NCBI GenBank assembly: GCA_037953625.1
Contig: CM075651.1
Coordinates: 163,999,501 to 164,063,500 of the forward strand
Direction: 5' to 3'
DNA: 64,000 nucleotides
Source: Crotalaria pallida
Lineage: Eukaryota; Streptophyta; Magnoliopsida; Fabales; Fabaceae
The translations under genes were made by a program, and so were the position numbers. The notes beneath the pieces are model-generated. The model was given only the letters and a program-made list of their open reading frames with translations, did no database searches and was not told the origin of the DNA. Shown here piece by piece: positions 37,570 to 48,809 of this stretch; position 1 is the first letter of the stretch, and every line of letters starts with the position of its first letter.

Positions 37570-37945
37570 ATTACTTGGCTAGATAGATGTTGTACTTCTC
37601 TGCTCTGCTTTACTCTAGGCTTGTTGGATTTATAATTTGAACTGCTCTGCTCTGCTTTACTCTGTACTCTAATTTGGCTAGATAGATGTTGTACTGCTCT
37701 GCTCTGAAATCTGAAAGAGTTTTGTTTTTTTATGCTAATCTTTTTGCAGAAACTTGATGGTATGGTCCCAAAGTTCCCAAACAATAGTTCCCAAAGTTAA
37801 TGAGACACTGGTCTTGAATTACATGATGACATAGTTCCCAAGGTCAGTGAGGAATTGCATGAGGAATTGCAAAGCATACTATGAAGAGGAACTGCGTGAG
37901 GAATTGCAAAGCACACTGTCAAGAGGAATTGCATGAGCTAACCTT
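37570..37945. repeat. Short imperfect tandem repeats inside the MULE
   Basis: A gctagatagatgttgtact/ctgctctgctttactct motif occurs twice (37570-37700). A gaggaattgcatgaggaattgcaaagc motif occurs about three times (37850-37940). No protein of known family is encoded. Confidence 0.6.
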
Positions 37946-38292
37946 ACATATTGCCACACATCTCTTGAAAGATCATGAGAATGCTCAAGCTATAGAACTT
38001 AAATTGTATTAGGAGAAAGGAAAATGACTAGGTGCTATTGTATATACACTAGGATTTTTGTGCATTTGTCATACACACAGTGTTATTGTATTGATAGTTT
38101 GACACTATTGTAACATTTGAAAGTTAAAGTTAATGAAAACAGTTGTGTACACCATTCACCATTCTGGTTCAACAGCAAAAGCATATTTACAAATAACCAA
38201 TTCAAATATTGGTCAAAATTGAACAAAATCATTCCAAATAAATTGGTAAAACAAATTAAAGCCTAATATTTGCTAACATAATCCTAATGTCT

Positions 38293-41204
38293 TCATGATG
38301 CTGGTTGATCATTTATATCTTTAAGTTGAGTCTTGTCAGGAATCTTCTTGAATATTGATTGATTATACATTTGATGTTGTGCCTAAAAAAAACACATGAA
38401 AAAATAATGGTGATTATATAGTTAAAATTTAAAACTCCTCAAGTAGTACAAAAATTAAGAAGCTGCACCTGTAGAAGCTCAAAACAACCCTGGTTTATTG
38501 TTTGGGAGTAAAATGGATTGAAGGAAGATAACTGTGAAATACCATGTTCCTGAAATTGATTTACATGACCATTATGCTGATAATTTGGATTGAATGGAGA
38601 TAACTGTGAAATAACATGTTCCTGCAATTGATTTACATGACCAATATGCTGATAATTTGGATTGAAGGGAGCTAAATGTGAAGTATCAGGTTCCTGCAAT
38701 GTCATAATGATTTATTTAAACCAAAGTTTTCAAACACTTTCAATCAAAGAAAAAACTAGAATAAGAGGTGTTACGTTGTGTGCTACTTTCATCAATAACT
38801 TGAGATCCTAAAAAGCCTTCATTCACATTTGCTGGACTGAGGTTGAACAATGATCCTGCCATCAAATATAACAAATGAGACAGGTATGTTTTTACTCTCA
38901 ACATATTGGTCAAAATAAATTTAAAAATTACCTGGTTCCGATCACTTCTTTTGCTGATTTTTTGGGTTCTTTTTCTTGCTAGCTTCTTTTTTATGATTTG
39001 ATCAACTTTAGAAGCCTTTCTTTTCAGAGGAGGACGCCCTTTACTTCGAGCCGTTATAGGATCAAGAATTGTAGTTGTTTGCTTTGGAACTGCACTATCT
39101 TGCTCTACAAATGATGCTTTACTCGCCAAAGGTGTCGTTTCTTTGCTTGTAAATGCAATCTTAAAGTCCTTAATCCAATTCATTACCTTCAAAAAATCAT
39201 CATCAGTATTTATCACCTCAGAAGCAACTTCATGAAAGGCATCACAAGCTTTATTAAGTAGTCGTAATTCAGCATTTCCAGCTGAATTATCAAAACCACA
39301 CCTAATAGATGTATGCCTCCGCTTTATATCCTTCCTCCAACGTGACAAAACGTAATCAAGTGGCACTGAGTCAGTTTTACCTGTGAGCTTAAGCACACAA
39401 AGGATGTGCCTACATAAAATACCTTTAAACTCAAACAAGCAACATGTACATTGCAGTTCACAGCTTTCTACATTGAAGGAAACATTGAACTTCACATCTT
39501 TTATTTTGTCAAATATCTTCGTGCTTTCTGCAATAGAAAATATTGATTTCAAGCCTTCTGATCCCTCGAAGCTAGTATTGCAATACATCATACAAGCAAC
39601 CTCAAGTTGAAATTCTTTGAATTTAGCATTAGTAAATGTTTTTTGGAATTGAGACTCAAAGCCAAAATGACTTATACAAGCAATTGTTGTATTGAAAGAG
39701 CCAAAATCAGCAATGCTCTCCTTTTCAATTTTATCTTTCAATGCATTGTCATATTGTTCAACAAATTGCTTCAATGAGGTCTTTGAGTTTACATACCCAT
39801 CGAAGAATGAGTTCATACTTTCACTTCGTTGTGTTGTTGACATTCCAGCCCAAAATGTGTCTCTCACAAACACAGGAACCCAATGATGTCGCTCATCAAA
39901 TATCTCTTCCAACCATTTATTATTGCCCAACTTGTAATCTTTAATCATTTTGCCCCACCTCTTCTCAAACTCGTCTTTGTCCAAAGAATCATATACAGCA
40001 CCATGCAAAAGTGCTTTGATAGACTCATAATCAGAATAGCTACCTAACTTTTCAGGAACTTTCTTCATTAAATGCCACAAACACCATCGGTGACGAGATT
40101 TTGGGAAGACAATCTCAATTGCGTTTTTCATTGCTCTGTCTTGATCAGTAATTATGCCAATAGGAGCACGTCCAGACATACATTCCAACCATGTTGTGAA
40201 TAACCAAGTAAAGGTTTTAGTATCCTCTCTTGATAGTAGAGCACAACCTAATAACACAGATTGTCCATGATGATTTACTCCAACAAAAGGAGCAAAGGGC
40301 ATGTCATACTTATTTGTTAAGTATGTAGTGTCAAAAGTTACAACTTCTCCAAAATACTCATACGCAGCTCTACATCTCGCATCTGCCCAAAAGACATTCT
40401 GCAACCGACCTTCATCATCCACATCTATTAAATGATAAAATTGACTATTTTGCTTTAGCTTTCTAGCAAAATAGTTTTGAATTGCTTCAGCATCTCCTGT
40501 TCCAAGTCGTAGTCGTCTTACTTTGTCTATAAAGTTTCTGCAATCTTTTTCACCAAATGTGAGATTCTCGTAACCATTTGCTTCAACAACTATAGAACGG
40601 AAATTCTTACTCAGGTTAATCCCAGCTTGATCATTAAGTTCTAACCTCCTTTTTATGTGAGAACCCAAATTCTTGTTGCATCTAAAGTAACGTGCCTTGG
40701 TTGGGCTCAATTCATGATTATGCTCAACAACAACTCTTGAAACTATAACTGAACCATCTAAGCTCACAGATGCATTTAACCTTGCCTTGCATTGTGTTTT
40801 TGTAATAGGATTAGGCTTGAACATATTCTTTTTAGTGCTCATATATTTTCCTGCACGACTACACGCTAGTGTGAAATATTTTTTTCCATCATCTCCATTC
40901 TTTGAACTTATTTTTGCAATCCCAAAGCCCTTACACTTAGCATAATCTGTGTAGTAGTTAATAACCTCATCTTCAGATCGAAATTTCATCCCAGACTTTG
41001 GTTCTTCATTTTCATAGTCAACAATTGCTTCTAAACCATCTTTAGAATTTTGATTTTCTTCATTTATATCTTCTTTGTCACAAGAGGCAAATTGTTCTTC
41101 CACTTATGCAACAAAAATTGAAAGAATAAACTTCAACTAACTAACCAAATAAATAAGAACAAATAATAATGAAATAACATTTAATTGATAATGAGTTACT
41201 TACT
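38293..41204 (-). CDS. MULE transposase, FAR1/Jittery type
   Basis: The main exon starts at 41102. A 5' exon ends at 41204 (donor CAA/GTAAGT), and joining it supplies the A of the start codon (A + TG). The N-terminal FAR1 WRKY-GCM1-type zinc finger covers about residues 40-133 (FRSEDEVINYYTDYAKCKGF ... VVVEHNHELSP). The MULE transposase core follows, with candidate catalytic acids D258 (VTFDTTY), D320 (GIITDQD) and E428 (RSESMN). A SWIM zinc finger (CxC...CxH) is at 552-566. The C-terminal exons are 38469-38693, with three ~24-residue repeats (FNPNYQHNGHVNQ), and 38293-38382, ending at a TGA. The join near 38810-38940 is uncertain: splicing at 38857 brings in stops, whereas an acceptor near 38813 keeps phase. 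It would bind element ends and catalyse cut-and-paste transposition in the nucleus. It lies inside TIRs and a TSD, so it is not a host FRS gene. Confidence 0.88.
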
Positions 41205-41335
41205 TGTAGTTGGATTGAACACAGTGCAGGACCAAGGAACAGACACAAACAACAAGGCTTGAAAAAGAAGGCACAACCAGCAGAGATGAAAGACAATAGT
41301 GCAGAGGAGGAAGGCGACCCACAAGTGCAGAGGTG

Positions 41336-41545
41336 CGGTGGTGAGACGGTGAGGTGCGGTGGTGAGACGGTGATCAACGGTGACGTGTGGCGGTGAGACG
41401 GTGACTGAAGATGAGGTGCGGTTGTTCAACGGTGATCGACGGTGACGTGTGGCGGTGAGACGGTGACTGAAGATGAGGTGCGGTTGTTTGACGGTGATCG
41501 ACGGTGGTGAGACGATGAAGTGTGGTGGTGAGACGTGATGAGTGA
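41336..41545. repeat. Minisatellite in the MULE right sub-terminal region
   Basis: GGTGAGACGGTG-type units recur, with a longer ~62-base unit (acggtgacgtgtggcggtga...) present twice, at about 41377-41438 and 41439-41500. It lies upstream of the transposase gene and may belong to its leader or promoter. Confidence 0.8.
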
Positions 41546-41703
41546 TTGGGGCAATGAAATGCTTCTGAAGGGGAATCCTAAAACCTCTTTTCTTTTTTTA
41601 TTATATAATTTAGTTAATAAATTAATTAAAAAAACAATTTCCACATCATTCGTTAAATTATAACGAAAAGCATTCGTAGTATATAGCAGCACTGAAATAA
41701 GTT

Positions 41704-42102
41704 TTGTTCCCCCTCCTTAAAAAAGTTAATACTGTAATAATTTGTCTAAAAAAAATTAAGATAAGATAACCTCGCATCAGTCGATCAATGCATTGGTGGC
41801 TATTATTCAGATTTCAGAAATCATATAACGAATGGGAATATAAATCAAGGGGCTTCAAAATGATTAGCTATTATTAATTATATTACTACTTTCATACCAA
41901 AGAAATTACTACATTTTAAAATGAAAAGTGTAAAAAACAGAAACTAAAATTATAACACTAAAAATTATTTATGATTTTAAAGCTAAAATAGCAAGCAATA
42001 AAATTAAAAATAAAAATTAACAACAAAATTAAAATTATTGTCAGTTATTTTTCCTTTTTAAAACAAATATATAACTTTTCTAAGCTTGTATTAACGTTCC
42101 CG
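41704..42102. other. AT-rich spacer between the MULE and the tRNA gene
   Basis: No gene or element was recognised. Confidence 0.5.
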
Positions 42103-42175
42103 GCGCCCATGGCCTAATGGATAAGGCGCTTGACTTCTAATCAAGCGATTGTGGGTTCGAGTCCCACTGGGCGTG
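42103..42175 (+). tRNA. tRNA-Arg, anticodon UCU
   Basis: A full cloverleaf can be drawn by hand: acceptor GCGCCCA with TGGGCGT; D arm GCC/GGC; anticodon stem CTTGA/TCAAG around loop CTTCTAA (anticodon TCT); 5-base variable loop; T arm GTGGG/CCCAC around TTCGAGT; discriminator G. There is no intron. A T-run at 42184-42189 is a suitable Pol III terminator. It decodes AGA codons in the cytosol. The 3' CCA is not encoded, as expected for a nuclear gene. Confidence 0.96.
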
Positions 42176-42511
42176 TCCTATGCGTTTTTTATATCTAACT
42201 CCAATTTCGTCCCCCAAATTTTCTGACTAGGACACTTTACTGTTAGTAGTGACAGTAATGAAGTTGGATTAAAAATGAATTATAATTCTTGAAGGACTAA
42301 AATGTTACAATCGAAAAGCTTGAAGGAGCAAATTGATTTTCACTCTATTTTTTATTCTCTCACGGAAGTATACGGTACTTTTTTTAAGGTATTTTACTTT
42401 GTACACTTGGTTCAAGTCAAGCATATCTTTCTTCATACACTTGGGATCAGCTTAAGTACTACTACATTTTAAAAAGTCAAACATGTTTTTCTTACACACA
42501 TATTTCATAAA
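42176..42511. other. Spacer with partial repeat similarity
   Basis: About 42220-42345 resembles the right half of the 43105-43387 element (ttcttgaaggactaaaatgt, then a tcgaaaagcttgaaggagca segment). It is probably a decayed relative without clear ends. Confidence 0.4.
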
Positions 42512-42520
42512 TTAATTTTA

Positions 42521-42966
42521 TACTTAAATATCAAAATAATCCTTGTAAATATTGATTCTTTTGAAATTAGTCTCTAAAAAAATTTAGTTTTAGCCCATTC
42601 ATTTATAAAACATTTTGATTTTGGTCTATCCTGTTAAATGTAGATGGAAAATACCAAAAACGTCAAATATTACATTTTATGATCCATTAATGATTGTATT
42701 CTTGTATAATTCTCTAGGGTAAAATGACAACTTTCATTATGTAAGAGAATCAATTCAAAAATCATGCACATAGATGGACCAAAACCTATCAAATTTAATA
42801 ACAGAGTGACTAAAACAAACCATCAACCTAATTATGGGGACCAGAATTTAACTGGAGCGACCAAAACCAAAACGTTTTGTAAATGCAGAGACCAAAACCA
42901 TTTTTTTTTGTAGGGACCAATTTCAAAGGAATTAATATTTACAGGGACCATATTGGTATTTAAGCC
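42521..42966. mobile_element. Mutator-like MITE
   Basis: A perfect 9-bp duplication TTAATTTTA lies at 42512-42520 and 42967-42975. The ends are inverse (TACTTAAATATCAAAATAAT and GGCTTAAATACCAATATGGT), with similarity continuing beyond 100 bases. The left arm is more diverged than the right from the GGCTTAAATAC consensus. Non-coding. Confidence 0.85.
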
Positions 42967-43104
42967 TTAATTTTAATATCAATTATGCTTGGGGCCAGCT
43001 TACAATTTTTTTTCTTCATACACTGGCTTAAAAACTCACCAACAAACAAATCCGATGATTTTAATATTTAATGCGCTTGGTTGTTAATTTACATATATAT
43101 ATTT

Positions 43105-43387
43105 GAGTAAAGACACTTTGATCCCTCAAGTTTTTCGACAGGGACACTTTAGTCCCTCAAGAAATTTAATTCATTTTTAGTCCTCATGTTTTTCAAAAGT
43201 ACCAATTTAGTCCCTCATGTTTTTCAAAAGTACCAATTTAGTCCCTTAACGAAGTGACTAACGGAAATTGGACAGGGACTAAATTGTCACTTTTGGAAAA
43301 CTTTGGGGACTAAAAATGAATTAAATTTCTTGAAGGACTAAAGTGTCTTTGTCGAAAAACTTGAGGGACCAAAGTATCCCTTCACTC
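43105..43387. mobile_element. Mutator-like MITE
   Basis: A perfect 9-bp duplication TATATATTT lies at 43096-43104 and 43388-43396. The ends are inverse (GAGTAAAGACACTTTGATCC and GAGTGAAGGGATACTTTGGT). Inverted pairing covers most of the 283 bases. A catgtttttcaaaagtacc unit is repeated in tandem near 43180-43240. Non-coding. Confidence 0.88.
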
Positions 43388-43396
43388 TATATATTT

Positions 43397-44618
43397 TTAC
43401 ATATAAGTTAACATAAGAGCTCATCAACAAATCCAATAATCTTAATATCAAATATACTTAAACAGCTTACATTCATATTTTTCACATACACATACCTCTC
43501 AGTTTACTATTAAATATTTTTTATAAAATGTTATAAAATGTCACAGTCGTCTAAAGAGGCAACGTATGGTCAAAAAATTTATACATCCATTGGAAAAAAA
43601 ATATTTTTTATAACCAAAATCATAAAAGAATTCTTTTTGGCTATATATGTGTAGTATTCTCACCATCATAATTAACATAACCTTATTCTCTTATAAGATT
43701 GTTTGGACATGAAATGTAGAATTCAAAAAATTTAATTAATTATATTTCAGTTTATGTCTCGTATCATCGTCATTTGTGTGTATTGTCACAATAACTTTTA
43801 GTGTGTATCACAGCTCTCACTTGTGTTATGGAGATATTAAGGTGGTTAAGATGCATAAAATATTGGGGTGGATTAGAGGAGGTGAAAAAAGTCTGATAAA
43901 TAATCTAGTTTAGACTATCAAACTACGACCCAAATAGATTTCAGCCCTTTTTGACTCGCTTTAATAAAATAAGAACCAGTCGGGCTCTGGGCTGCCCCAC
44001 TAATATTACTTAAAAACCTTGTCCTATCTAGTTAAAGGTGGTCCGCTATCAACTTTAACTAGTTGATTTTTGGCCCAAATTTCATCCAAGTGTTTTTGGT
44101 CGAGCCCAAACTTGACCAGGTAGCCTTAAATACCATCTCTATGGTGAGTCGATGGAGAGGTAGTAATGTGTCTTGTTTTTAGACTCATGAAACTCACTTA
44201 TATAAAGTTTGAAATTATAATTCCGAGACTAAAGGGTATAAATTGAGATTCTGTATTTTTAGTTATAATCTAATTTCATAAAATTGAGTTTCAAATTGTG
44301 ATTTCAATTCCATATACACAACTAAACACCAAAATTCTAATTATTGCAAGCACAATTCTAAATTCATTCCCAAATTCCATGTTCAATTTCACACATCAAA
44401 CAAAGCCTTATAATTTTTTTTAAATAGAAAGTAAAATTAAAAAAAAATTAAAAAAAAATATTTATAATTAAAAAAATAAAAAAGCAAAATAAGAAAACAG
44501 CATGTCATTATTTTAATTATCAGGTCACTAGCTATTACAATTATCAATTGAGAATAAAAAGCATAAAACATTTATGTGAAGCTAAGTGACCGGATCATTA
44601 ATTCTCAATTTTAGGAGA
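43397..44618. other. Intergenic DNA
   Basis: AT-rich sequence with no gene. Loosely inverse segments (tgtttggacatgaaatgtag near 43692 and a aattccatgttcaatttcac type near 44380) might bound an old hAT-like MITE, but no target duplication was found. Confidence 0.4.
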
Positions 44619-44923
44619 GTTATATCTACCAACTATTAGTGCATACTTAACCGAATTACACATATTAATAAAAATAATTAGTTTTATGAATCCTATGAGA
44701 ATATAATGTAACTTTACAATTTTACCCTCTCAACTTTTCTTAAAAAATTCACACGGATTAATGAACAACAAAAAATACATAAATAGTCAAAACATTTAAT
44801 AAGGGCAAAAAAGGAGAAAAAACAATAAATAATACATAAAAAATATAAAGTAACTTATAATTAAGGCAAAAAAAACCTTTTAGAATGTGACTTACAGGAG
44901 TAATAAAAATCCGGAGGGAGTAA
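44619..44923 (+). mobile_element. Stowaway-like MITE (family A)
   Basis: It shares a common interior with three other copies in the window: catacttaac near the left, then aatgaac...catttaataagggcaaaa, then tataaagt(a/g)acttataatt, ending tccggagggag before TA. Non-coding; the left end is diverged. Confidence 0.65.
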
Positions 44924-45851
44924 TGCAAATGAAAGTTTTCAATAAATAACTTAATTAATAAGAAAAATGTTAGGACATTTGTTAAAGACTTTAATAATGT
45001 AAAAAAATATTGGAAAATGCATTTTTTTGAAGTTTATGAAGGAAGAGTAAATATGAAGTTATGATTATTTTTCTATTCTCATTAACCTTAATAAGTGTCC
45101 TTGCCTTGTCTTGTTAGCAAGACCCAATTAATAAATCTAAAAGATAAAAAGTACGAACACTTGGTGTTGTTGCACAATTCCTCATTGCCTCCCCATCGAA
45201 ATTGTTGTAAAGATATGATTGAGGTGTGGTGCAGTGGTGCTCTTACATCATTTTAGCCGCGTATGTCACGAAGTCGTTATCTGCGTGCTTGGCTAAAATA
45301 AATTAAAGGGGGAGTTCAGCTTACTGTGCTAAGGAAAAGGTTAACATGTGTTTTTGGAACACTAGTTAAGCATCCAAATATAGTTAAACGTTCCTGAAAA
45401 ATGTATTTTTTTAAATTCTCGATAGATGAAATATAATGAACTTATGATTAAATTTCTTTTTGAGGTAATTTTAACAAATGCTCTTATGACATTCATTAAT
45501 AATACCCTTACATTAATTATAAAGAATTAACTCTCAATATGAATTAGAACTCGAAATCTGGTCAATTCAAATTCAACCCTCTCCAAAGAAGAACATGTAA
45601 TTGAGTATGTATTGGAATTTGGAATGCGAAATCATTGTTACAAGCATGAGGTAAGGGTTTTATTCCAAGTGCATATGCTGAAGTCCCAAGCTAAGGTTGG
45701 TGTGATTCTCATGTCTCATGCAGCATTATGATGTCAAACTACGTGTAAAGTTCATTCATCAAACATTGGATAGAGTAAGATATGATGAGCTCAATTAGAA
45801 TTGGTAGTTTATTGACCCATTTTTAAATCTAACGATGATATGAATTTGGTG
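44924..45851. other. Intergenic DNA with decayed MITE-like repeats
   Basis: Two stretches (about 44962-45110 and 45335-45490) resemble each other and part of 62340-62470 (ggaaaatgcta, aaaaatgta, ataagtgtcc types). They are likely old MITEs. No gene was seen. Confidence 0.4.
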
Positions 45852-45860
45852 AATCATATA

Positions 45861-46589
45861 GAGAAAAAAAATTTCCACCCCACACCCAAATTAATACACC
45901 CCACTTTTAAATAAAATATCAAATATACTCCCACCCTATCTTTTTCTCCTTCCCTTCAGCCAACCCAGCCCACCGCACCACCCTTCCCCCACCCCACCGC
46001 ACCACCCTACCCTTTCCCCAACCCCACCCCAACTCACTGCACCCTTTCCCTTCCCTTCCTTCTTCTTCCTTTTTTCTCTGTTTTTTTTTTAATTTCGACC
46101 TTGGGTCGTAAGGCCCCTCGCGACCTCACGACCGGGGTTGTGAAGAGCCTCACGACCCACCCTATTGTATAGGTCATGGCACGGCGTCGTGACAACGACC
46201 TATACAATGGGGTGGGTCGTGAGGCTCCTCACGATCCCGGTTGTGAAACTACCAATATAATAGGATGGTTGTGAGGCTCCTCACGACCCCCGTTGTGAAG
46301 AGCCTCACGACTCAAGGTCGAAATTTTTAAAAACATGACGAAGGGTGGTAGCCACCGTGGCTGGGGCCGTGAGTGTCGGTGTCCGGACGATACCGGTTGC
46401 TGGTGTGAATGTCTAGGTGATGTCGGTGGTGTGGGAAAACGGAAAGGGTGAAGTGGGGGTAGTGCGGGGGACTGGGGTGGGAGAGGGGAAGGAGAAAGAG
46501 AAAGAGATAAGGGTAAGTGATGGGGTATTTTTGATTTTTTAATTAAAAGTGAAATGTATTGATTTGAGTGTGGGTGGGAAAATTTTTTC
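45861..46589. mobile_element. Mutator-like element with internal palindrome cluster
   Basis: An 8-of-9 duplication (AATCATATA and TATCATATA) lies at 45852-45860 and 46590-46598. The inverted repeats are about 100 bp: GAGAAAAAAAATTTCCACCC on the left and, inverted, GAAAAAATTTTCCCACCCAC on the right. The left interior is C-rich (ccaccgcaccacccttccccc). The middle contains nested hairpins (46093-46326). There is no transposase. Confidence 0.82.
46093..46326. repeat. Nested inverted repeats built on CCTCACGACC
   Basis: The outer pair is aatttcgaccttgggtcgt and acgactcaaggtcgaaatt. Inside, gagcctcacgacccacccta and its inverse tggggtgggtcgtgaggctc recur, with a third near-copy around 46270-46300. 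The region could fold into a strong branched hairpin. Confidence 0.8.
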
Positions 46590-46828
46590 TATCATATATC
46601 TTAGACCATTTTCATCATTAGTTCTTTCCGCATGAAAAATCGAAAATCCAAGGCCCACAGAGCACGCAGTATAATGAGCCAACAAGCAAGTGTGACTGAC
46701 ATTCAGTGGGGAGTTGACTCCGTTTCGCTATTCATAAAGAAATGATTGCATGATGAGTTACTAGAAATTTCCATCCATCAAACACCCTAACCATAAATGT
46801 GATTGTTATTGTAAGCAGCAACAAGCTA

Positions 46829-47168
46829 CTACTCATCCGGTTTTTATTATAGGTTGCATTTTAGAATATTTTTTTATTTTAATTATAAATCACTTTATAT
46901 TTATTATGCATTATTTTTTTTTCTTTTTTGCCCTTATTAAATGTTTGACTATTTATGTTTTTTTTGTTGTCCATTAATGAATGTGAATAATGTGTTTTTT
47001 TGTTGTACTTTTCCATTAATGAGTGTGAATTTTCCAAGAAAAATTGAGAATGTAAAATTGAAATGTTACAATATACTTATAATAAAATTCACAAAACTAA
47101 TCACTTTCCTTGATATATTGATATGTATAATTCGGTTAAATATGTCGTATAAGAAAGACACGAGGGAG
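46829..47168 (-). mobile_element. Stowaway-like MITE (family A), reverse orientation
   Basis: This is the inverse of the copies at 44619, 54755 and 61845: it has cattttagaa near the start, ttttgcccttattaaatg in the middle, and aattcggttaaatatg near the end. The ends are ctcatccgg and acacgagggag, next to TA. Confidence 0.7.
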
Positions 47169-47170
47169 TA

Positions 47171-47927
47171 CTAGATTTTGAATTCGAATAAAATGGACGG
47201 AAAAAACTTACTAAAGTTATGGGAGAGATGTGTATATGTGATTTTGGAAGTTCAAGTTTAATGGTGATGGAGGAAGGGAGAAGATAAGGTGGTTGTTGAG
47301 ATTTAAGGTTAGAGGAAGAAGATGGAGTTTGTGAATAATTTATGAGGTTCATATCCTATTATTTTTTTTATTCCATTAGGATAATTTGGTAATTTTTATA
47401 TTAAAATTGGTATTTGAGGGTACTTTATGGGGTTTGAAATCTAAAACTCAAATAAAATCAGAGGGAGTATATTAGAGTACCCATAATATATAAAGGCTTA
47501 ACATCATATTCTAACACATCAGCATGATATCATTTTATTATAAAACTCAACTTGAGACTTTTCATATTTTCTACCACGGTAGTTAAGACTCGCTAGAATA
47601 AAAAAACTCATACATCAATATTATATCATCGTGTACTTTTAGACTCAGTATCATTTTAGCAATGTTTCTTATTTTAAATATAATCCCAAATACTTTATCA
47701 ACACATACATAATTTACAAATTTTCAAAAACTATATTGTATTAAAATAATATCCAAAAACTATACTTTATCAACATATACTCACGAGTGATGATTCCCAC
47801 AACCCTAAACAACAAGTATCCAACATCACACATGGGTGCCACCACACTAACACTAGCTAGATCATAATGTTACCGGTCCTCTAAAACCCCCACACTATAA
47901 TATTAATTAATTGTCCCATATTATATA
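47171..47927. other. AT-rich intergenic DNA
   Basis: Upstream of the DUF3511 gene region. No gene recognised. Confidence 0.45.
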
Positions 47928-48199
47928 CTCTCTCCCGTTTTGTTTATTAGCAAAAATAACTACCGCATTGGTATTAAGAAAGTTAGCTGAGTGTATTTAA
48001 TATTTTTAAATTCATAAAAAAATTGACTACTTCAGGAAACTTGCATTGAGAATGAAACAAAAATTAAATGTTACAACCGTTGTGTAGGGATATTTTAAGA
48101 GTGGTTGTATTGGGAATATAAAGTTGATTAATTTTTGCTTATATTTAAGACCATTACTGAAATTTTTTTTTTTCTTCTTATAAATGAAACCGGAGGGTG
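47928..48199. mobile_element. Stowaway-like MITE in the DUF3511 gene promoter region
   Basis: The ends ctctctcccgttttgtttat and ataaatgaaaccggagggtg are inverse and flanked by TA. It lies about 120 bases before the DUF3511 start codon, so it may supply part of the promoter. Confidence 0.65.
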
Positions 48200-48321
48200 T
48201 ATATCTTCTCATACATGTAAGTAATATATATATGTATGTACACATACATATTTCATGTTTCATGCATTGAAAAACCAAAGAGAGGGTTAAGGGTTAAAGC
48301 TAAGGTTTAATTAATTTGTTG

Positions 48322-48588
48322 ATGGAGAAAAGCAAGTCGTCGTCATTCCCTGCTGAACACTCATATGCATGCTGCTCTTACACTGAATTTGGGTACAGAG
48401 AACGATCAAACTCATACAACTTTAACGGACCAAGCCAGAAGGGAAGTGGGTTTTATGCATCAAATGATCCAGAGATTAAGAGGAAGAAGAGAATCAAGGG
48501 ATATAACGTGCTCACTGTGGAGGGGAAGATCAAAACAAGTGTACGTAACAGCTTCAAGTGGATCAAGAACAAGTTTGGTGAATGGTGA
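48322..48588 (+). CDS. DUF3511 family small protein
   Basis: Single exon, 88 residues, from the first ATG after two in-frame TTG codons. The N-terminus is Ser/Tyr-rich and variable. The C-terminal half carries the plant DUF3511 signature: SNDPEIKRKKRIKGYNVLTV, then EGKIKTSVRNSFKWIKNKF before a short GEW tail. The domain is basic and plant-specific, and members are usually 80-130 residues. Function is unknown; there is no signal peptide or membrane segment. A TATA-type run (atatatatatgta, about 48224) lies upstream between a MITE and the gene. Confidence 0.85.
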   Translation: MEKSKSSSFPAEHSYACCSYTEFGYRERSNSYNFNGPSQKGSGFYASNDPEIKRKKRIKGYNVLTVEGKIKTSVRNSFKWIKNKFGEW

Positions 48589-48809
48589 TAGCTAGTCGTT
48601 ACAGTATTTAATTTGCTATGGTGATTGGTGTGTGACCATAAGAATTATAAAGGTGGATGGGCTCTAATTCAGTTGTTATTTCAGTTTTAAAAGGTACGGA
48701 GATTAAAGGGAAAAAAAAAAAATGCCTTACCTCTGTAATACAAAATGGATAGAAAAATTTCTTATTGTACTGTATACTCTTTGTGTATGTACATAGCTAT
48801 TTTCAGATA

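Larger units (their letters stand above)
35462..41694 (-). mobile_element. Complete Mutator-like element with FAR1/Jittery-type transposase
   Basis: A perfect 9-bp duplication AAATAAGTT lies at 35453-35461 and 41695-41703. The ends are inverse at equal distance: the left arm has TGCTACTTCCTACGAAT and the right arm, inverted, TGCTATATACTACGAAT. Similarity continues through TTTTCGT and GATGTGG for about 55 bases. The element holds a FAR1-type MULE transposase gene (38293-41204, minus), a captured host exon (36214-36355) and several short tandem repeats. A full transposase core with intact ends and duplication suggests a recent, possibly autonomous copy. Confidence 0.93.

Noticed and set aside
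38740..41103. A host FAR1-RELATED SEQUENCE transcription factor gene
   Set aside because: The gene lies inside a 6.2 kb unit with inverse ends and a perfect 9-bp target duplication, so it is better explained as a MULE transposase.
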